Program-made: the position numbers and the translations under genes | The notes under the pieces: generated by a model | What the model was told of the DNA's origin: nothing | Database searches by the model: none | The model's input: only the letters and a program-made list of their open reading frames with translations | Part shown: in pieces, positions 12,229-24,200 of the stretch | How the letters are laid out: every line of letters starts with the position of its first letter | Numbering within the stretch: position 1 is the first letter of the stretch | Origin: Puffinus mauretanicus | Taxonomy: Eukaryota > Chordata > Aves > Procellariiformes > Procellariidae | Assembly: GCA_023333565.1 (NCBI GenBank) | Contig: JAJKFH010002906.1 | Coordinates: 248,001-312,000, forward strand | Length of the DNA stretch: 64,000 nucleotides | Direction: 5' to 3'

Positions 12229-15200
12229 GTAGGTAGCGCCCCCCCTCCCCCTTTTCGCACACGCCGCCTCCCCGGTGAGGCGCCAAGCCCTCCTCTCCCC
12301 CCCCCTCCTCTCCCCCGCCCCGGCTTCGGAAGCGCTTCCCGCCGCTGCCCAGCTCGGAGTGCGGGGGGCTGCGGGGTGGGGTCGGGTCGGGTCGGGAGGG
12401 GGGGGGGGGGCACCGGGGCGCAGCCTGCAGAGCCTGCTAGCAGCAGCAGCAGCGGCGGCGGCAGCGGGGGACGGCCCCGCGGGCGGGCCGGGTCACGCGT
12501 GGCGGGGTTTGGCGGGGGCAGCGGGCCGGGCGCGTTGGCACATGGTGTGTCTCCCGCAGATCTGTCGCTGCTCCAGGAGGACCTGCAGGAGGAGATCGAC
12601 GGATGTGAGTGGGGCCGGGGGGCGGCGGCGCGGGGCGGCTGTCGGGCGAGGAAGTGGCTTCAGAGGGGAGCGCCCACGGTGCATTGTGGGAGGCAGGGGG
12701 AGGAGGAGGCCATGCTCCGCGCTTCCCCGTGTACATGACACGCACCCGGGCGCGCGTGGGGCAGGCCGGGCTCCGCCGGGCTTCCCCGCGGGGCAGCGGC
12801 GGCGCGCAGCGGGGTGCGTTGGCCGGCGGGAAGCGCGCGCGGGGCGGGGGGTGCGGGGGTTCCGTTAACGGCCGCCGAGGGCGGGCGGGAGGCCGCCCCG
12901 CCGGGAGGTGTGGCAGCCTGCGAGCCGCCGAGGGGAGTCGTCCCCTCATGGCCTGGGCACGGGGGGACGCCTCCGGGGACGAGAAACCCGCCGGGTCGGA
13001 AGCTGCAGCGTGTGGGTTGCTCGTTCCTTTTATATCTATATATTTTTTATATTTTTTTTTGTGTCCCTCCCCCCTCCTCCCCTCCCTCAGGCCCCCTCTT
13101 CCTGACCCCGCTGGAGAGATGTGTGGAAAAGAGTTAATGTCAGGGTGCAAATTGCAGAATGTGGCTCTGGTGCAAAATTACTAACTCAGGGGTATGAAGC
13201 CTGGCTGGGCAGACTGTAAAATGTTACTCAGGTGAGAAGGCGTCTGTTGGTAATGTCAATACCGAGGGAGCTTCTTGGAAGCAGAGAGGATAAATTTTGG
13301 GCGGAAAGTGAAAATGGAGGCGGAGGCAGCTGGTAACGCAGGCATCTGCCTCGCAGTCTGCCGTGGGCGTGCGGACCCTTGTCGCTGTCTGAAGGTATTT
13401 TGTCTGACGTGCAGTCTGCGCAGCGATCCACTCACCAGGACTAGATTGCAGGAGAAAAAGCTTTCATTTTATGTCTTACATTTTTAGGGGAGTGTTATTG
13501 TAACTTTTCAGAATTTAACTGTAAACCTTTTACATCTTTTTCAGTTTTGTGGTCTGACGTTTGAAAGGCTTTTATTGTGTGTTGCCTTTCACAAAGAGGG
13601 AGCCTTTCTCTAAGGCGCTTTTTTTTTTTTCAATTCTGCTTGCTTGAAATTCAGATTGATAGCATAGCTGTTTGAAAACTTTGTGTGATCACAAGAGGAC
13701 TTTCTCAGAAGTGAGTGGTCTTAAATTTCCACTTAGATTATGATTTTTCTTGACAGTAGTTGAAGTAAGATATGAGTGTGGTCATTGGAAAGGTGATTCT
13801 GAACCTGTGGGTTTCTGGTAATGGTTTGAATATTATGGTCTTGTCTTTAAAAACATAATATATGCATGGAGATATGACTCAATCCAGATGAGAGCATCCT
13901 GAAGGCAGGAGTCATAGAAATCTAAAAATTTGAAACCTCATTAAAAATTACTGAGGTTTTGATGGAAGCAGATAAAAGTGAATAGCTCAATACTTAAGCT
14001 TATTATTTTAAGAGAAAAAACAGGAATCTGTATGAATCAATGTGTGCTGTTGGACATAGTTCAGTCACATGATGTCTTTTATGGTTCTAAATTTTATGTG
14101 GTTTTTTTCTTGTGAGGTGGGTTTGAGCTGAAGAAAAATAACATGGACCAGGGAGACTGTACATACCTAGTCAAAAGCGCTGTTTCTTGTGCAGTGGTAT
14201 TTCTTTGAAATAACCATGTTTTGTACCCGCATACAACAGGTCTTACACAATTTATGAAAGCATTCCCAATTGATGCATTGTTTGGGATTACATTTCATAG
14301 TTGCACATATGAAACAGGCAATGTCAAAAAAAGACAAAAAGCCGCAATTTTTGCCTGGCTGTGCCAAGCCTGAATGCCACCCTACAGTACCTCTCTATTG
14401 TAAATATTTCAAATATTTACAGCTCTTTTGAGCAGTAGAGTTAGACACTGGTTTAGAGGTGTATTCCTGAAGTAGTAATGCAATTGTGAGAAAACTGGAA
14501 GTGCTGGCAGCTTTTATGCCTGTGTCATTCTCCCAGCTGTGGTATTGTTATTAAATGTGCTAAGCTATAGTTAAGGACAAACAAGGAAAAAGACATGTGG
14601 GCATACCTGTAGTCCTGGTGGTGTAATTTAGGAGAAATTAGGTAAATGTAAAATAATATCAATTATAAGAAAACACTGAGATGGGGTCAATTGTTTGTCT
14701 AGTTTGAAAAGTGAGCTATGTAGTTTTCAATAAATCTTTGGGCTTCTATTTGATCTGGCATCAAGCAATAGCAAAACATCTATGAGGTACACTGGAGAGA
14801 CCAGGATTGATTAAGACTAGTTGCTTCTGTACAGATCTGGATTGGACATCTGAAGCTCGGTCTCTGATTAGCCATATGGCTTAGGACATTGTACTAGATT
14901 AGGTGTTCCTTTGTACCTCATCAGTGAGTCTAGGTTTGATTCTGAATCACAATTTTTTTTTTTTAATAATGATAATTTACAATGTGATTCACCATTTTCT
15001 AATATAATAAAAGTACAAAAGAAAATGAAAGAATCATTAAGGTGACTAATAGATACCTTTTATTGGTCATGTTCTAAAGCACTGGGAGAAAGTCCTGGAG
15101 TTGAGCAAACAACAATGCACAGTTGCTGCTAAAAGTAAAGAACCAAGCATCGTATATCTTTTTAGATATGTGGAGTTAAGAACAGCTGTTTTATGATTGT

Positions 15201-18200
15201 TGTCTTTAAGGTCTCTGGAATTAAGTATTTTGCTGAGAAGCTGGAGTTTAATCAACAACTTGTACAACTGTACAATTTGTGCATCCCCTCATTTATTGTG
15301 CTAACTCATTGGATGCTAATTAACCTGAAATATAAACAAATTATTAAATTATTATATCTTTGGAGTACTGTTTAATAGTTGCTTGTAAAAGAAAGTTTAC
15401 CTTTTCCCAAAGAGAACTTGATAAGTATTTAGGTTAAATGAAATATTCGTTGATTTCAACAGAGAGTAGTAAATCTGCTTTTGGAGTAGTGGGAGACCTT
15501 CAGAAATCATGCTGTGGAAGGCATCTATTTAAAAATTGCCTTTTGTTTATTTGTTTAAGAGGTCAGAGATTAAACAGGAGCTTTTATAAGAAAGGCTTTT
15601 AGAAAGTGGCTGATAAACCAGCTGGATTGACTCTTAAATAATTAATTTCAGCTTTGGTTTGCATTTCTATTTTGAAAGCTTCATATTATTTTCTGCTCTT
15701 GGTTGCTTGGTAACCACTGGAAAGCTCTGATTTTTTTTTTTTCTTTCTTTCCAGGTGAATGCGTACTTTACACCTGATAGTACATTACACAGACGATTGC
15801 TTTAAGTAGTTATATAGCTTGGCACGTGGTATTTCAGTACTTCAATTTTAGCTAATATTTTTCTTCTGTAGAGGTAGCTCCTGATGTCAGAGGCTATGAT
15901 AATAATTAAAGAAATTCTGGTTCTCCCATATTGAGCCAATGGCTTTTCCTTGTTTGGTAGTTTGAGTAAAAAAAAAAATCAGTGAATGTATCCTGGCTGA
16001 ACATACAGAAGGTTATAAAAGAAATTTAATTCCTCAATGTAAATCTTATTGTGAAAGGCAACTTTGTTTTTGACGCTAACCCCCCAAATAAGTAACATAT
16101 CATTGCATTTCAACTGTATGAAGGTGAACCTAACAAGAATCCTTGCATGATATCCATTAAGGCAAAAACCCCTACCCTAAAAGCAATAGGGTGAAAATTT
16201 AAAGTGGAGAAGACTCCCCATCCTATCTGGCCGCTATAAGGTGGCAAAATTAAGGTAGCGCTTCAGTGTCAGCTGGACAGTTACCCGTAACACTACTTGG
16301 AGTATTGGCTTCCTTCATCTTTTGACTAAAATCTTGCACAGTATATGAAAAGAAGTCAGGGAAAATTTGGCTTTTGTTCAAATCTTTGTTTTGTGCATAC
16401 AAAATCAAAATAGAATAATGTAACTGTATAAGCTAAGTATAGAACAGAAAAGAAAATAAACAACAAAAATGGTTGAAAAGCAAACACGGGGGGTTGTAGA
16501 ATTTTATATTTCTGATGATAAATAAAATGTTCTTTATGACTCTTCCACACCCCCTTCCCCGCCAGATGATTCTGAAGATTGAACTGATCAGTACAGATAG
16601 ATACAATCAAATGTACCATGATGCTGACTTCTTTCAGTGTGTCCATTGACGTGTGCAGGATGCGTATTCTGAAAAATAGAGCCATCTGTAATTAGAATTC
16701 AGATTGTGAAAGAGGATAGCTTTAACTCAGGATTTTAGTTGTGATTTACATCAGGAGAGAAAAGTTTCGATCTAGTAACTGGTTTTAATACTGTTTTGCA
16801 TTTGTGTTTTTTGAAAAAATGTTTATTATTGTAACTGGCAGCTGCATTTACATACAACTTTTGGACTTTTGATAGTTGCAAGTACTATATACATGCTTTG
16901 GTGGTTATGTAGCTTAACATTCAGATTCTGAAGCTTTACCTTTTATCATGTTGAAAAATGGTGAGTGATAGTTACCTTTTTCTGTACACTTAGTGTTCAG
17001 ATGTTTTAACTAAAAATGCAGAGAATGGTGTTTTAATATCTGAGCGTAGTTTAGACAGTTCTAGTTTAGAACTCTTAAATGAGTTTTTATGGATACACAC
17101 AGGTGTATATATATTTATGTAAACTTGTTTTCCTTAGCATAAGAGTTTAACAGTAAGATAGATTTAATATTCAACAATAAGATAGTTTTTACAATTAGCA
17201 AATCTAGTCTTACTGGTTGGATTTTACTAGTGGATTAAACAGTTATAAAGATTAAAAATACAGTAGCTATAATCTAATGTACCTCTGGTTTTAGTATTGA
17301 GTTCTTTTTCATTGATTGGAAAGGGAGGACAGGTCTTTCTAGCTTCTCCTCCCAGGGGGCTTCTCAGCTGTGAGTGAACCAGTTATTTAGCTGAGCTGAA
17401 GAAAATACTCTTTGTGCATCTGCAGGTGTTAAAAGCTGGTTTATCTTTGATGATATGTTCTTGTTTCAGATGATCAGCAAATCATCTGACATTAGCAGTG
17501 AGCTTGTGTTGGTTGAATGCTTTTAATTAAATTATTCTATTAGACTTTGGGTAGCACATAAGTCTCTTCCCAAATAGAAGCTAATTTCAATTTAATTTTT
17601 TTCTTTTAAGTTTTTTTCTTTTTTCATAATACTTGAAGTCAAAAGGGGTGGGTTTTTTTGCCTTTTTTTTTTTTTTTAATAAAATTGGTCTGTATTTCCC
17701 CGTGGTGTCAAATCACAATCATAGCTTGATGTTGTGTTGTAGTTCTTATTCCCTTGCAGGGAATTATGCTGGAATAACATGCGTTCAGTATGTTAACATT
17801 CACCTTACCTTTCCCGCAGCTGGATATAGTAATATCAGAAGCTGTTGTATTGTGGTTCCTTTGTTCCTTTACCACAGAACAAGAATTAGCAAATTTTGTT
17901 ATGCTCTTAGTTGTTATGTATAGACTGCAAGTCAGGTCACTTCTTAGACTTAATTCCAGCTTCTAGTATAGCTAAATTTCCAACGTAATGTTCAAATGCC
18001 ATGTTGCAGTACTAAGCTTTTGGTCCCATCAGAGACTTAGCTCTGTGAAGGAGTGCTGAGATAGTTTGAGTTACTGGGTTGGTATTTCAGTAGTCTGCAG
18101 ACTTTATTGTTTGTGTTGCAAAAAATAATAACAGAAATTAATGGCAGACTTTCTGTTTCAGTTCTCTGGTGTGACAGAGATTCTCTTCCGTTGGGAATCT

Positions 18201-21200
18201 AATAACTGGCTTTTAATGCTAATGAAGCATACTTGTTAAGTCTGTTATTTCCCCTGGAGATCAGGTTTTAATTCTCCCGACTCTTCAGTTCATTTTTTTG
18301 TATTTTAATGTGGTGATTGGCCCTCATAAAAACTGGGAGACTCGGTGGATGGCTGTGTCCCCATGGAATTCTGATTTTAGGGCTCTCAGGTGGATAATGG
18401 TTAGTGTCTTTTTCTCGAGCTGCCTCTTAGGATCCTAGAGAGAAGGAGATGATGTGAGGAGATATTGTGCTTGATTTGATATAGGCTAATGAACCTTCCT
18501 CATGCAGCCACACGTGTTTTTCCATTACACCTAGCAGAGGATTGGAGAAGAGGTAATTTTCTAGGCTTTCAGCTTCCCAAGGCCAGTAGCATCACTTCTG
18601 ATGTGGAAATGCGCTTTTCACCAGCCACCTTTTATGTTCCTGTCTCTGGCAGGAATCCTCAATTAAGGTTGCCAGCTCCTCTCTCTCTCTCTGTCTCTCT
18701 TTCTCTCTTTCTTTTTTTTTTTTTGTTTTTTTGTCTTTGTCTCCTGATTTATCTCCTAGAGCTTCAGGTGTTCTCCTTCTCCCTTTCTGTCCCACTTAGG
18801 GGAAAAAACCAAAAAGGGGAAGGCGTGAATGAGTCAGGAAAGAGATGGAAATTTTCAAAATCTTAAGCTTAAGATAGAGCGAAACCTTGGTGTTTGTGCA
18901 GTTGTTTCTGACTGCTGACCTATTGGGGAGGTGGCAGACCGCAGCATGTTGAAGATAAAATGCCTCTTTCCTGTGTGTGTCTTTTGCCGCTAAGACTTTC
19001 TCTCTGTGTGGGCAGGAAGTTTTCATTGTAAGAGTGGTAGCTGCAAGAGATGACTTGTAACAGTAGCAGAACTGGATGAAAGGATAGCTTCTGCTTTGAG
19101 AGCTGGAGTAACAATTCCGTCTTTGGAAGAGCGAGGCAGGGACAGCTGCTCCTAAAGGAACGCAGAACATCAGGGCTTCTCTGTCTGCTTTAGAAGGTAT
19201 AGCATAAGAAAAATTAATGTGGCTTTTTCTCGATTTGGGTGGGATGCTGTGGTTCTTTCTGGCAATAGGGTGTTAAAATCCTGTCCAACATGTAGGTTGA
19301 ACGAAGTGTCAAAATATTTTGTGAAGGGTGTTCATTCGCGACAGCAGAACAACTGCACTGAGAGTTGAGAGTACTGGTTTGGTGGGTTTTTTTTACTATT
19401 TTTAGGGTAAAGAAAAATGAAAGGCAAATAGTACAATAAATACGCATTATTCTGAGATACAATTTCCATAAAGGCTAAATATATTCATGTACAAAAGTGA
19501 CATTCTATATAAGTGATAAAGCAGACGGTTGGAGCGTTTTTCTCTGATAAACAAGTCTGCTTAGTTATTTTTTTTGTCCTGTTGCCATAGTGCCTGAAGA
19601 TATTTGAATGGAAGGGAGACCACCTTTTCCTTCCTCTCTAGCCTGCAGGAGGAATAGCTTGATTAGTCTGTAGGGATACTTGCTTGTGCAAGTTTGCTTG
19701 TATGTATGTTTTATTAGAGGAAACTAGTTTAAATAACATTGAAATTAACACCCATGAGTGTTATTACTTTTTATAAGAGTGTGTCCACTGCTCAGTCTTC
19801 TTCCATAGACCAGTTTTATACTTTGTCCTGGGCACAGGCAGGAAAAGTGTGGAGAGTTGCAGAAAGAATTTCCGCCTCTGAACACTCAGGAAACACAAAG
19901 GCTTATCCCACCAAGAGTTTTGTATGCTGTCAAACAATGTCTCAAGAGCATTGTCTGGGGTTTAAGTGGAGAGAGGAAAAGTTAGGAAGTTCAAAGTGAT
20001 TTTGTTGCGAAGCCATGTTTTGTAGATTGTGGATTTACTAGTCATAGAGCTTGCCTTCTCTGCAGTGTTTAGCCCAAGCAAGTGTATTTCAGTTACTGTG
20101 ATTGAAACAGTCGAAGTAACTGCACAGTGGAGCAACACTTGATGCAAGTGGAGTAGTTGGATTATTAGCTGATGCGTTATAACTCATGTTATAACACATC
20201 AGCATTGCAAAGCTAGCACAAGCCTTTGGAGCATTTGAGCTTCAACTGCTTGCTTCATAATGCTCTCCCTTCAGTTAGTCCAAGGTTAAAGCATATATAG
20301 TTTGAACTTGATGTTTTTGTATCTACCATATACCCAGTTAGGGGCAGAATTTGAGCATGGCCCCAAGCGCAGTGAATGCATGTGTCCTGTCATGGTATAA
20401 TCAGGGAGAACATCTTAGTTGAAGATGGAAATGGGATTCTCTTTGCAGTGCTACAAAATTCTCAGTCAGTCATAGAGGCAATCAAAAGCCCCACAAGCAG
20501 CAGTGCTCTGCAGAGAGAGGGTGGATACCTTTCTTTGACTGTAAGGAACTTGTAGAGGAGAAAAAAGTATCTTAGGGGAACTTCCTGCTCGCACCAACTG
20601 ACTTTTGCATCACTCCAGCTCATTCCACAGTTCTTAATTGTATGCAGTTGTTTGGAAGGGGTAAAAGATAGGGACTTAAATAGCAGAGGACTTGAGTACC
20701 ACGATGATGGGCGTGACACGCTCCCAACAGGAAACTGGCGGACAAAATATAAACTGTTGATTGTTTTAACTGGTAACTTGGACGTCCTTCTCTTTGTTTC
20801 AATTTCCTCTGGACCAGCTTTTGTTGCAGGTCAAACCCTTAACTGGTAGAAGGTACATTCCACTGTTGTTGTGCAAATAAATGACTAGTGAGCAATATGA
20901 AATAGAACTATTCCTTTGATTCAGAGCAAATCAGGATTTTCAGTGCTGCTTGTGTATGCCTCGAAGAGACAAACTTGTCTGTAGCTGCACCTGTCCTCAT
21001 TGCTTGAAGAATTTTGTATCACCCCTTGTTTCCTCTGATGCTTGATGAGAAATGCAACTCCTTTGGCATGCTTGATAACTGTATCTTTTTTTGAAGGCCT
21101 TGGCTAAATGAAAATATTTTTAGTCTGTTAGGTTTAGTCTAGTGGGTCTTTTAAATTTGCTGTGCTATACTTGTGCAAGTTCTGTGTGTAAACAGCTGCT

Positions 21201-24200
21201 GATACTGATTCCTGTGTCTGTCTTTCATTTGCTAAATGCTCCCCCCACCAAGCCTGTACCGAAGCTTTATTTTAAAGGGTTTGCTCTGTCTGTGCTTCAA
21301 GCTCTTAGCAAGCTCTGCTATGAAACTGCTATGTAGGGGCTAATGCGGTAAGCCTTGCTGTTAGCACAGCAGCTTTGCATCAGAGCTGCTTTGTATTTCC
21401 CCTTTCGTATCTTCTTCCTTGCTGCTACCTCTCCCCTCCTTCTCCCCCACTCCCAAACCCAATCCCACCAAACTTGGAGTGCGAACAACAAAGTCTCTGC
21501 ATTCAGGTGTGGTGACTTCACCACATTTGTAAGAGGCTCATGGTGGATAGTGGTCCATGTTTGAAGGGGAAATTTGGGGGAGAGACAGAGAAAGGGAAGC
21601 GTGGTTCTTATTTTTGTGGTGGATGGACTGGAATCTAAGATTATCACTTGCAGATCCCTTTTATACTTCTGTTCACCTGTAATTTCGCTGAGTAGAATCA
21701 CACGCTGTTCAAACTTGCATTTTTCTCTGAATACATTTGCAGTATCAGGGTAAACTGGTGGCACCTCATTTGCATTTTCAGTCTCAGACAGCAGGATAAC
21801 AGAGATGATATATTTTAAGTGTCTCTTGGAAAAATCAGCTCCCACTTTCTGACAGGGGGATCTATGATCACCAGTGAGTGATACCTGGGTCTGGCAGGCA
21901 AGATGGTGGAACTCAGCATTACAAACACGTTTTGTAATATTTGTGTAACTGTCATCGCAATAGCTCTTGGTTAATGCTACTGAAGCAGTGCAGTAAATTT
22001 GTTGTAGTAAATGAAGCTGGAATAGTGTGACTGATGCTTTGGTCTGTGATGTCACTGCAGAACCGGAGCTGGAGTATAGTGCACTATGAAAGGGTAAGAG
22101 TAATGAGTTCCTAATCTTGGACAAATATAGATGTTTAGCTTCCATGCTCATGCTGAGGTGGATTTCTCTTTGCAGAACATCAAGATGCAAAATGATACTT
22201 CTTATAGAAAATGAGATGGAAAAGAATGTATTCAAAATATTGAAGGGCTGAGAACACTACTTGTGTTCTGCAGAAATCTGAATGTAAGGTGAATTTATTC
22301 TTTTATAGTATAGAGGATGGTGACTTAGAAAAAAACTTGCTGCTATTATTTTCTGATTATGATATCAAATGTTTGGGCTTGTAGGACTACTATTTTTGCT
22401 TTACAATTAAACAGAAAAATTACTTGCTTGAACAGCAGAACAGAACTAAGTCCTTTCTGCATATAAGTGTTGTATTAAACGGAACATGCTTATGGTAGCA
22501 ATTGACGTAGACTGTAGCAAATAGCCTGTACTACAGTTGAATAAAAATTAGTCCATTTTACTAGATATATCTGTAGCAACTGCGGTAGAGACTTCTTAAT
22601 AAATCTTGAGAACGCTTTGGGAATGCAGAAGATAAAATGAGTGAACTGTAATATTAGTTGGAAATGCTGAATCTTTAAAATTGTTTGTTGCTCAGCTTTG
22701 AGAAATGAAAATTGCTCATTTTCAGAATACCTGTTGTCTTGTTACTGAGTTTCGATGCCAAAATGAGGGAGGATATATTTCTGCCATGGAGCCCATAGCA
22801 GATGCAGAAGAACAAAAAGAACACATAACATGATCTTGTGCACCTGTCTGTAAAAGACACAATATGATCAAGATCTTTGTGAAAGATACTATGAAGATGA
22901 GATATGTAGCAGAAAAATCAGCTCACTTGAAAATTGGCCTATAGACTACAGTTTTATAGGGGACTGAGTTTTAAATGAATTTGTTTTGTTGTTGTAAGCT
23001 CAACCAAGCTTGTCAATGGTTGTCTAAGCACTTCTAAATATAGTCTGGCTAGCAAGATTGCTGTATGGTCCATATTAGTTAATGATTGTGGCAAGTAATT
23101 GTTGTATCCTTGCCATAAAACAGAAGAGAACTTAAGGAAAACAGGAAAACTTAAAGCAGTGGGTGTTAATATATTCTTGGTACAGTATAAACCAGATGCA
23201 AGATAGATAGACAAGCCTGAAAAACTTCTACAAAAAACAGTCAAACAAATGATTGGACAGGAAAATGAAGGTACAGAGAGGAGGAGTTGCTTGGCTTGTG
23301 TCATACAACAGGTCAGTGATAGATACTGAAAAAAAATCCAGTGCTTATCTTGTTATGCGATGCTGCCTTGTGTTTGATGGTAGTAGCGTAGAGTTTTGAA
23401 CAGAAGTTTGCAAACTACATAGTCTAGATAAATTAATGCACTTATTCATTTTGCTCTGCTTTGGTGCGTATGTGGACAGAAAATAGGGGCACTGTGATTG
23501 CTTTTCATGCTGTTGTCCAATTATTGTTCCTCCTCCCATCACCACTAGTGACTTTAAACTGCTGGGATAGGGCATTTTTATAGAAACTCCTAATTTCTTA
23601 GCTCTACTTCTTTTGCATGTTGGTGTGAACGTGTAAGACCAGATTAAAAGGTACTTAGGCTCTGAACTTGCATTAGTTTTCAGTGGTGTCTTGTAGCTTA
23701 GATGCCTTCTGAGCATTTGGTCCGGACTTACTTGTATGGGCTTGAAAAAGTGGAGAAAATAAGTGACCTATCGTTTTTCTGCAGCGAGAAAGTAACATGT
23801 GGCCCAGTTGCCTGGTCTGCGTTCTGAAGTGGGAATGAATCTGGATGTTCTGCATTTGAGCTAGCCAAGACTTGTTGTGCTGGTTTTTGCTGGGATAGAG
23901 TTAAATTTCTTCATAGTAACTTGTATGGGGCTATGTTTTGGATTTATGCTGAAACTAGTGTTGATAACACAGGGATGTTTTAATTACTGCTGAACAGTGC
24001 TTACACAGTGTCAAGGCCTTTTCTACTCCTCGCACTGCCCTGCCAGTGAATAGGTTGGAGGTGCACAAAATAGCCCCATACAAGCTACTATGAAGAACTT
24101 TAACTCTATCCCAGCCAAAGCCAGTACACTTGTGTTCAAGGGTGTTTTTTGCATTTGCAAAATTTACAAAAGGTCCTGTGGTACTTGGAAGTGCTCAAAG

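Larger units (their letters stand above)
12229..12559 (+). other. Intron 1 of PPP4R1, GC-rich
   Basis: A 331-bp intron within the CpG island, GTAGGT...CCCGCAG. It holds the ETS-type palindrome, the G-rich run and the AGC/GGC triplets listed separately. Confidence 0.9.
11390..13110. promoter_or_regulatory. PPP4R1: CpG-island promoter of PPP4R1
   Basis: Base composition changes sharply from AT-rich flanks to dense CpG-rich DNA for about 1.7 kb, covering exons 1 and 2. No TATA box is seen near the first coding exon, so this looks like a broad, TATA-less housekeeping promoter. Visible sites include an AP-1 element (TGAGTCA, 11919-11925), a GC box (GGGGCGGGG, 11932-11940), pyrimidine-rich DNA at 12016-12061 and ATGGCGG-type YY1 motifs at 11797 and 12222. 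The transcription start cannot be fixed from sequence; it probably lies between about 11800 and 12215. Long GC-rich open frames on both strands here (up to 287 codons) are a by-product of composition. Islands of this type often fire in both directions, so an antisense transcript is possible. Confidence 0.88.

Noticed and set aside
11423..12286. 287-codon minus-strand open frame (and 224- and 237-codon neighbours) in the promoter
   Set aside because: The CpG island is very GC-rich and stop codons are rare by composition. Overlapping long frames occur on both strands and the products are P/R/G/A-rich without a known domain.
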